A stretch of DNA of 21,231 nucleotides from Verrucomicrobiales bacterium (GTDB lineage Bacteria > Verrucomicrobiota > Verrucomicrobiia > Verrucomicrobiales > DEV007). Location of the stretch: positions 1 through 21,231 of the forward strand of contig JALRFZ010000524.1 in the NCBI GenBank assembly GCA_023253615.1. The letters run 5' to 3'. The first letter of the stretch is position 1, and every line of letters starts with the position of its first letter. Made by a program: the position numbers and the translations under genes. This document shows, piece by piece, positions 7,697 to 14,700 of the stretch. The notes beneath the pieces were generated by a model that was not told the origin of the DNA, made no database searches, and saw nothing but the letters and a program-made list of their open reading frames with translations.

Positions 7697-8740
7697 TCAG
7701 TAGCCGCGCAGACCTTTGCCCGCGGCCGCGGTTGTCTGCCGGGCGATGGGATTCACGCGGAAGGGGCTCGATTCTTCCTCCTCGGCCTCGGAGCGGAGGA
7801 GTCGGTCGCGGATGGAGTGGTAGCGCTTGCATTCCTCACCGGTCTCCGACGGATCCTTGGGGAGCGGATCGGATGCGGCGGGAGCGGGACGCTCGCGGCG
7901 TGGCGGAGGCGCGGATTCCGCCGTCGCGGGGATGCCCCCGCGGGGAAGCGGAGCTTCGGGTTCCCTTCCGGCCGCGGCCCGGGTCGGAGTCGGACCGACG
8001 GCGGCGGGACCGGCGGGATCGAGCGTCGCGGCGAAACTCCGCTCGAAAAGACGGTGGATGTCGTCGCGGAAGCGTTCGAGCTCCTGTTTGCGCTTGCGCA
8101 CCACGTTGCGGAAGGCGATGCGGGCGATCACGGCCGGCGCGGCGACGAACAAGGCGGTCGTGAAGTAGCCGAGTCCGGCACCGACGCGCGGGGCGAGCTG
8201 GGCGAACTCCTTGGCCTCGTCGAAGCCCTTCATGAGGGTCCAGACGAGACCGAAGGTGCCTAGAAGGAGGGCGGCCGCGGCGATGAGACGGAGGCTCTCG
8301 ATGCCGTTCTGCAGGTGGTCCACAGCGGAGCGGAAGCCGGTCAGGAAGGCCTTGCGGAGAAAATCGATCTGGTGCCCGACGAGCTTGCCGGCCGGGTGGA
8401 GACGCTGCTGCATGCGATTCTGCGGCTCGCGCGAACCGAGCAACTGGTAGGCGGTCTCGCGGGCTCCGGCATGGTAGACAAGGGATTTCAGGGCGAACTC
8501 GTTCTCCCATCCCTCTTCGAACACCTCGAGCGTCGTCTTCGACCGGCGGAGACGCTCGGTGAATTCCTCGTCAGCCCGCCGCATCCGGCGCAGTTGGGCG
8601 AGCTTCGACAGGATCGTCACCCATCCGATGATCGAAAGCATGAAAAGCAGCCATACGACCACCTTGCCGGGAAAGACCGGCTGATCGATCGCCGCGCGGA
8701 TGCTGGCCAAAACAGGAGGAAGAATGGCGCTGAACAACAT
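7697..8740 (-). CDS. MotA/TolQ/ExbB-family proton channel-like protein with Pro-rich C-terminal tail
   Basis: This 347-aa protein has the three-helix layout of TolQ/ExbB: helix 1 at about 27-49 (VVVWLLFMLSIIGWVTILSKL), a large basic cytoplasmic region at 50-148, helix 2 at about 151-170 containing LLLGTFGLVWTLMKGF (compare LGTVWGIM in TolQ), and helix 3 at about 187-210 containing FTTALFVAAPAVIARIAF (compare TAxGLxxAIPA). These helices line the proton path that energises TonB or TolA. Residues about 240-347 are an extra Pro/Ala/Arg/Glu-rich tail (PPPRRERPAPAASDPLP), not present in standard 230-aa TolQ. It is the first gene of a leftward operon, with the TonB-like protein next. No ExbD/TolR gene is found nearby. 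A promoter lies about 40 nt upstream of the ATG at 8740. Confidence 0.82.
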   Translation of the reverse strand: MLFSAILPPVLASIRAAIDQPVFPGKVVVWLLFMLSIIGWVTILSKLAQLRRMRRADEEFTERLRRSKTTLEVFEEGWENEFALKSLVYHAGARETAYQLLGSREPQNRMQQRLHPAGKLVGHQIDFLRKAFLTGFRSAVDHLQNGIESLRLIAAAALLLGTFGLVWTLMKGFDEAKEFAQLAPRVGAGLGYFTTALFVAAPAVIARIAFRNVVRKRKQELERFRDDIHRLFERSFAATLDPAGPAAVGPTPTRAAAGREPEAPLPRGGIPATAESAPPPRRERPAPAASDPLPKDPSETGEECKRYHSIRDRLLRSEAEEEESSPFRVNPIARQTTAAAGKGLRGY

Positions 8741-8786
8741 GGGGGATTTTTAAAAAAGAGGATGATGGTCCACGGGGGGGTCGGAA

Positions 8787-8813
8787 ATTTTATAAAATAA
8801 CTTAGAATTCTAA
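8787..8813. promoter_or_regulatory. Paired perfect 12-bp palindromes, candidate operator
   Basis: ATTTTATAAAAT (8787-8798) and TTAGAATTCTAA (8802-8813) are both perfect palindromes, 3 bp apart and centred 15 bp from each other. The first covers the -10 of the leftward promoter; the second fills most of the spacer and touches the -35. A repressor bound there would block the tolQ-like operon and possibly also the lemA side. Whether a protein binds is inference; AT-rich DNA produces short palindromes by chance. Confidence 0.35.
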
Positions 8814-8817
8814 ACAA
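8789..8817 (-). promoter_or_regulatory. Sigma-70-like promoter for the tolQ-like operon
   Basis: Read on the minus strand, TTGTTT (-35, at 8812-8817) is separated by exactly 17 bp from TATAAA (-10, at 8789-8794). Transcription would begin near 8782, giving a leader of about 40 nt before the ATG at 8740. This is the only AT-rich stretch in the region. The -10 matches the consensus at 5 of 6 positions and the -35 at 3 of 6. Confidence 0.55.
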
Positions 8818-8905
8818 ACAAGAGATTCCGTGACAAATTCGTGAGAGCTTTTCCCGACGGAAAGCGTTCGAATCCAATCGCCGGGTGCTTTTGTAATCGC
8901 CAGAA

Positions 8906-8953
8906 CGACTCTGAATGCCCATCTTCGGAGTCGCAGTTTCCGCCGATGGCGGA
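8906..8953 (+). promoter_or_regulatory. Two hairpins in the lemA leader
   Basis: Hairpin one pairs CGACTCTG (8906-8913) with CGGAGTCG (8926-8933), 8 pairs including one G-U, with a 12-nt loop. Hairpin two pairs TCCGCC (8939-8944) with GGCGGA (8948-8953) around a GAT loop. They lie 36 to 83 nt before the lemA ATG. No T-run follows either, so they are not typical terminators. No promoter for lemA could be fixed; TAGAAT at 8803-8808 is a possible -10 with a poor -35. Confidence 0.35.
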
Positions 8954-8988
8954 TAGAATCCAGAATTCCCCCAGACCGACATCCTGAC

Positions 8989-9579
8989 ATGAGCACCTTC
9001 CTTTTCATCCTCATCGGACTCGCCGTCCTCCTCCTCCCCGTGATCTTCGTGATCGGGCTCTACAACGGGCTCGTGAAGCTCCGCAACCGCTACAAGAACG
9101 CCTTCGCCCAGATCGACGTGCAATTGAAGCGCCGCTACGATCTCATCCCGAATCTGGTCGAGTCGGTGAAAGCGTTCATGACCCATGAGCGGGAGACTCT
9201 CGAGGCCGTGATCCAGGCCCGGAACGTCGCGACCTCGGCGCGGGAGCATGCCAACACGGCCGACGCCGCTTCGATCCAGCAGCTCGCCAGCGCCGAAGCG
9301 GGCCTTGGCGGGGCGCTCGGCCGCCTCTTCGCGCTGTCGGAGAGCTACCCCGAGCTGCGCAGCAACCAGAACATGCTGCAGCTCCAGGAGGAACTCACCT
9401 CGACGGAGTCGAAGGTCGCCTTTGCCCGCCAGTCCTACAACGACGCGGTGATGCACTACAACAACAAGCTCGAGATGTTCCCGACGAACTTCATCGCGGG
9501 CATGTTCAACTTCGTGCCGGCCACGTCCTTCGAGGTCTCGAGCGACGCCGAGCGCGAGAGCGTGACGGTCAAATTCTGA
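8989..9579 (+). CDS. lemA: LemA family protein
   Basis: This 196-aa protein has the standard LemA layout and length. A single N-terminal helix at about 3-25 (FLFILIGLAVLLLPVIFVIGLYN) anchors it, with a mostly helical soluble part after it. Diagnostic motifs are RYKNAFAQIDVQLKRRYDLIPNLVESVKAFM split over residues 34-64, LEAVIQARN (71-79), LQEELTSTESKVAFARQSYNDAV in the middle, and the end FPTNFIAGMFNF. The function of LemA is not settled. Its genes very often precede an HtpX-like M48 peptidase, as here, with 46 nt between them, so a role in presenting or regulating that membrane protease is likely. There is no Shine-Dalgarno before ATG 8989. The gene is transcribed away from the tolQ-like operon across a 248-bp shared control region. 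Confidence 0.95.
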   Translation: MSTFLFILIGLAVLLLPVIFVIGLYNGLVKLRNRYKNAFAQIDVQLKRRYDLIPNLVESVKAFMTHERETLEAVIQARNVATSAREHANTADAASIQQLASAEAGLGGALGRLFALSESYPELRSNQNMLQLQEELTSTESKVAFARQSYNDAVMHYNNKLEMFPTNFIAGMFNFVPATSFEVSSDAERESVTVKF

Positions 9580-9625
9580 GGCACGCGCCTGCCGCAGCGG
9601 CCCGGCGTCCCGCCCCGTCACGGAG

Positions 9626-11593
9626 ATGGACTTCTTCGAACATCAGGAGGTCGCGAGGAGGAAATCCCACGTCCTCATCTTTTACTTCCTCCTCGCCATC
9701 GCGGGCATCATCGCCGCGGTCTACGGGCTGGTGGTGCTGATCTTCGCGTTCACCGGGGAGAAGATCGGCGACCCGGCCGGACCGCGTTTCTGGGATCCCT
9801 CGATCCTCCTCTTCACGGCGGCGGGCACGGCTTCGGTGATTTTCCTCGCCTCATCCTTCAAGACCCTGCAACTCTCCGGGGGCGGCGGTGTCGTCGCCCG
9901 CGAGCTGGGCGGCCGCGAACTCGACGTGAACACCACCGATTTCCACGAGCGGCGTCTCCTCAATCTCGTCGAGGAAATGGCGATCGCTTCCGGCGTGCCG
10001 GTGCCATCGGTCTACGTGATGGACGCGGAGGATTCCATCAACGCCTTCGCCGCGGGTCGCTCGCCGAGCGATGCCGTGATCGGCGTCACCCGCGGCTGCA
10101 TGACGCTGCTGACGCGCGATGAACTGCAGGGAGTCATCGCCCACGAGTTCTCGCACATCCTCAATGGAGACATGCGGCTGAACATCCGGCTGATGGGCTT
10201 GATCTTCGGCATTCTCTTTCTTTCCCTCATCGGCGAGTTCATCCTTCGCAATGCCTTCCGTGGCTCGGGCTCCTCGAAGAAAGAAGGCGCCGGGATCGCT
10301 CTCGTCATGGTCGTGGGCGGGCTCGGGCTGCTCCTCATCGGCTACGTCGGCGCTTTCTTTGCAAACCTCATCAAGGCTTCCGTCTCGCGGCAGCGGGAAT
10401 ACCTCGCCGACGCCTCGGCGGTGCAGTTCACCCGCAATCCCGAAGGCATCGCCGGAGCCTTGCTGAAAATCGGCGGCCTTGCCTCGGGTTCGAAGGTCGC
10501 CCATCCCATGGCCAAGGACGCGAGCCACCTCTTTTTCGGCAGCGCCCTCGACTCGATGTTCGCGACCCATCCGCCCCTGCCCGAACGCATCCGGCGCATC
10601 CTCCCCCACTGGAACGGTGATTTCGGCAAGGTCACCCTGCGACCCATCAGTGAAAAGCAGGACCGCGCGCGAACCCCGCGCCAGACCAAGGGCGGTGGTG
10701 CCGCCGGGACGGTCGCGGGTTTCGCGATGAACGAGGCGGGCGAGCCGCTGCGCCTCAATGCCGAGGCCGCGATGGCGAGTTTCACGACCGTGCATCCGGA
10801 GCAGGTCGATCTCGGCCGCGAGCTGCATGAAAGCCTCCCCGCCCACTGGCTCGAGGCCTGTCGCTCGCGCCCGGGCGCACAGTGCCTCGTCTTCGCCCTC
10901 CTCCTCGCGCAGGATGACACCCTCCGCGCCGAGGAGGTCCGCCGGCTCCGCGAGCTCACCGACGAAGCCACCGCGGAGCGTTCCGCCCACCTCTTCGGCG
11001 AGCTTGCCCCGGTGCATTCCGCGGTGAAGATCGGCCTGCTCGATCTCGCCATCCCCACCCTGCGGCACCTCAGTCGCGACGAGTACGCGCGCTTCCGCGA
11101 GATCACCCACCGCCTCATCACCAGCGATGAGAAGGTCGATCTCTTCGAGTTCATGCTCCTGCAGATCGTGACGCGGCACCTCGACGTGCATTTCGAGAAA
11201 AAACGTCCCGAGAAAATCCGCCATCACCGGTTCCACCCCCTTCTCGAAGATGTCGGCGTCGTCCTTTCCGCCCTCGCCGCGATGAGCCATCCCTCGGACG
11301 AGGCGAGCGCCGCCGCCGCCTTCACCGCCGCCACCGCACGCCTCCGGGAACGCTATTTCGTCGAAGTCGGGCACCAGCCGGCCGCGGCCTGCGGACTCGA
11401 CCGCATCAAGCTTGCCCTCGCGAATCTCGCGCACGCCTCGCCGGTGTTGAAGAAACATTTCCTCGAGGCGTGCGGCCTCAGTGTCATGGCCGACGAAGGC
11501 GTTTCCAGCCGGGAAGCCGAACTGATCCGCGCCGTCGCCGACGCGATCGGATGCCCCATCCCCCCGTTCGTGAGGGCGGCTCGCCGGATTTGA
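9626..11593 (+). CDS. HtpX-like M48 membrane metallopeptidase with TerB-like C-terminal region
   Basis: This 655-aa protein is a zinc endopeptidase of the inner membrane, of the kind that clears damaged membrane proteins. Helices lie near 17-42, 58-76, 189-208 and 222-247. The zinc site is H173-E174-F-S-H177 (IAHEFSH), with E258 in REYLADASA as the third ligand; MFATHPPLPERI (311-322) is the conserved segment that follows in HtpX. The peptidase part ends near 340. The rest (about 380-655) is soluble and helical and contains ITSDEKVDLFEFMLLQIV (498-515) and DEGVSSREAELIRAVADAIG (623-642). These resemble the acidic helix-turn repeats of TerB-type domains; that assignment is tentative. Long M48 proteins of this size next to LemA are a known arrangement. 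ATG 9626 is preceded directly by GGAG, too close to be a normal ribosome binding site. Confidence 0.9.
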   Translation: MDFFEHQEVARRKSHVLIFYFLLAIAGIIAAVYGLVVLIFAFTGEKIGDPAGPRFWDPSILLFTAAGTASVIFLASSFKTLQLSGGGGVVARELGGRELDVNTTDFHERRLLNLVEEMAIASGVPVPSVYVMDAEDSINAFAAGRSPSDAVIGVTRGCMTLLTRDELQGVIAHEFSHILNGDMRLNIRLMGLIFGILFLSLIGEFILRNAFRGSGSSKKEGAGIALVMVVGGLGLLLIGYVGAFFANLIKASVSRQREYLADASAVQFTRNPEGIAGALLKIGGLASGSKVAHPMAKDASHLFFGSALDSMFATHPPLPERIRRILPHWNGDFGKVTLRPISEKQDRARTPRQTKGGGAAGTVAGFAMNEAGEPLRLNAEAAMASFTTVHPEQVDLGRELHESLPAHWLEACRSRPGAQCLVFALLLAQDDTLRAEEVRRLRELTDEATAERSAHLFGELAPVHSAVKIGLLDLAIPTLRHLSRDEYARFREITHRLITSDEKVDLFEFMLLQIVTRHLDVHFEKKRPEKIRHHRFHPLLEDVGVVLSALAAMSHPSDEASAAAAFTAATARLRERYFVEVGHQPAAACGLDRIKLALANLAHASPVLKKHFLEACGLSVMADEGVSSREAELIRAVADAIGCPIPPFVRAARRI

Positions 11594-11773
11594 GTTCGAA
11601 GTGACGATTTTGCTCCGTTTTTCCGCATCTTCCCGCTATGCTCGGGACCGGTCGGATCGTTGGAAAACCGGGACCTGAAAGAGTTTGCATAACACCGCCG
11701 TATCGGACGTCTCGCTCCGCGGTGTCGTGCCGACCAGTCACGGCCCCGACCGCTTTGAATTCTCTTTTCCACC

Positions 11774-14700
11774 ATGAACGCCCTGCTCCGCCGCTTCGTC
11801 CCCGCCGCCTTCCTCCTCGTCATTCTGCTCAGCGGAGGCCCGGCCCTCCTCCGGGCGCAGGATGAGGCGGTGGGAAAATCCGCCCTGACCTTCGACCGCT
11901 ATCCCTATAGCTTCGATTCCTCCAATCCGCTGAAGCCCGATTCCTCCGTGCTTCTCCGTTTCAACGTCCCCGTCAAACCCGACGCGGTCGAAGGCAGTCT
12001 GCGGCTCTACGATCAGCCGAACGAGCGTTTCGCCGCCGTCTCCGCCTCGCGTCCGACGCAGGAGAACCTCGGCGGTTTTTTCCGCGAAGTGCCCGCCGAC
12101 ATCCCGCTCGAGCATTACGTGCTGATCCGGCCCGCCTCCCCCCTGCCCCTCGGCGGCACCTGGTTCATCAACGCGCAGGCCGGACTCGCCTCCGCCGACG
12201 GCACCCACCGGATCATCGAGAGCAGCCTCGACTACATCGGCGAGCTCGAGTTTTTTCAGATCAACGAGATCCTCGCGGTGAACGCCTACGACAGCGCTCC
12301 CGAACTCGTGATCCGCCACAACAAGGGAGCGATGGCGGCCGGCTTCGAGGATGCGAAACTCGCCGGCTACATCACCATCAGGCCGGCTCCTCCCGGACTG
12401 AAGATCGAGTCCTACGGCGGCGGGTTCCAACTCACCGGCGGATTCGCCTATGGCACCGAATACGAGGTGACCGTGCGCGACGGCCTCATCGCCAACGACA
12501 CCACCCAATTGGAACAGGTCGTCACGGAGAAGGTCACCTTCGTGCCCAATCCCGGCTTCATCACCTACCCCGCCTTCGCTTCGACCCAGAACGCCTCGGG
12601 CCACCGCAAGTTCGACGTCCGCACCGGCAATCTCACCGGCGTGCGCACCCGTGTGAAGGCGCTCAAGGGCAAGGACGTGATCCTCGCCCTCCGCGAGTAT
12701 CAGGACAAATACGAAGGCTGGGGCGAGAAGCAGGCCCTCGCCTTCGAAGCCATCCCCGGGCAGACCATCTACGATCAGTTCCGCGACGCCGAAGCCGGGA
12801 TCGATACGACCGAGACGGTCTCGCTCGATTGGAACGACCTGATCAAGGGCGCCACCACCGGAGCCTTCTATCTCTGCAGCGAAGGCGATTCCTCCACCCG
12901 CGAAAAACTCGCCGTCGGTGCGCAGTCGCTCATCCAGCTCACCGACATCGGCCTCGCTTGGAAACAGGGTGAGGACGGGACCACCGTCTACGCCTTCTCG
13001 CTGAAATCGGGGCAGCCCCTCGCCGGGCTCGACCTCAGCCTCTGCGACGAAAACGCCGCCTCCCTCGCCCAAGCCAAGACCGACGCCGGCGGAGTCGCCC
13101 GCTTCCAGCGCGATCTCTACCACGCCACCGACAAGCGTCTTTTCCTCGACGCCGCCCTCGGCGAAGACCGCCACGTGATTTCTTTCCACGAAGATCTCGA
13201 AAGCGTCGGCCTCTGGAGCTTCGGCGTCGACCAGCGCTGGGACGACATCCTCCCCGGCGAGCGCCGCACCCTCATCTTCACCGACCGCGATGTCTATCGT
13301 CCCGGTGACGAGGTAAAAGTGAAGTCGATCTCCCGCTTCATCGACGCCGACAAACTCACCGGACCCGGTGAAGGTGCCGCCCGCCTCCGCGTCTTCGACG
13401 CGCTCCATCGCCAGCTCTTCGAGCGCGACATCACCTTCGGCAAGAACGGCAGCTACGACACCGCCTTCACCCTTCCGACCGAAGGCATGGGCTGGCACTC
13501 GATCGAGATCGACTTCAATCCCGTCGCTGCCGCAAACACCCCCGAAGGAGAAGAATCCGAGCCCGACTGGCGTCTTATCTCCACCTATGCCTTCCAGGTC
13601 GAGGATTACCGCGTCAATACCTTCGAGGTGAACGTCGCGGCCGAGGAGGAGTATGCCCAGGGGGCCGAACTTTCGATCCCGGTCAGCGCCCGCTACTTCA
13701 TGGGCAAGCCGCTCTCCAAGGCCGAGCTGAACTGGATGGTCTACGCGGAGAACGATTTCCCGCGCCCCCGCGGCTTCGATGAATTCGAATTCGGCAACCG
13801 CACCGTCGAGGAGGAAACCTACAGCACCGAAGGCACCGCCGCGCTCAGCTCGAAGGGCGAGGCCGCCGTCGCCTTCTCGCTGCCGGAACAATCGCCCCAT
13901 CCCGGTCCCCGCAGCGTCGCCGTGACCGCCTCCGTCACCGACGCGAACCAGCAGACCCTCTCGGGATCGAAGCGGTTCATCGTCCACAGTTCCGACTTCT
14001 ACCTCGGCCTGCGCCAGCCCGACGGCGTCCATCGCGCCGGCGACAAGGCCGTCTTCTCCCTCGCCGCCGTCACCACCGACGGCAAGGCCCACACCGCTCC
14101 CGTCGAGACCAACGTGCTCGTCGAGAAAGAGGAGTGGACCACCGTGAAGGTGATGGGCGCCAATGGCAGAATGACCCACCGCAACGACCTGCGTCTCCGC
14201 ACGATCTCGGACGAGCGGCTCACTCTCAAGACCAAAGTCGATGCCGCCACCGGCCTCACCAAGGCGATGCCGCACACCCTCACCTTCGCCGAAGCGGGCG
14301 ATTACCAGGTCACCCTCACCGCGAAGGATGGCAAAGGCCGTGACATCGTCACGAAGGTAGGCTTCACCGTCATCGGCGCCGAGGAGCCCTCGTGGTCGTG
14401 GCACGATGTCATCCGCATCGACCTTGTTCCTGACAAAGACACCTACAAGGTCGGCGACACCGCGAAACTCCTCGCCCGTTCGCCCGTCTTCGGCCACGCC
14501 CTCTTCACCGTCGAGCGCGGCGGCGTGCGCGAGACCCGTTCCGTCGTGATCGATCAATACGAGACCATCCTCGAGGTGCCCGTCGGCGAGGGATCCGCGC
14601 CGAACCTTTTCGCCTCGCTCCTCATCATCCGCGGTTCGGGCGAGAGCCCGCACGTCCACAAGGCCGCCGACTACCGCCTCGGTTATTGCAAGATCGCGGT

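Noticed and set aside
9851..11458. A 535-codon frame antisense to the M48 gene
   Set aside because: Shadow of a well-supported peptidase gene; Glu/Gly/Ala-rich translation without motifs.
11660..11692. TTGGAA and GCATAAC as a promoter for alpha-2-macroglobulin
   Set aside because: Spacing is about 20 bp to the nearest -10-like word, and both boxes are weak.
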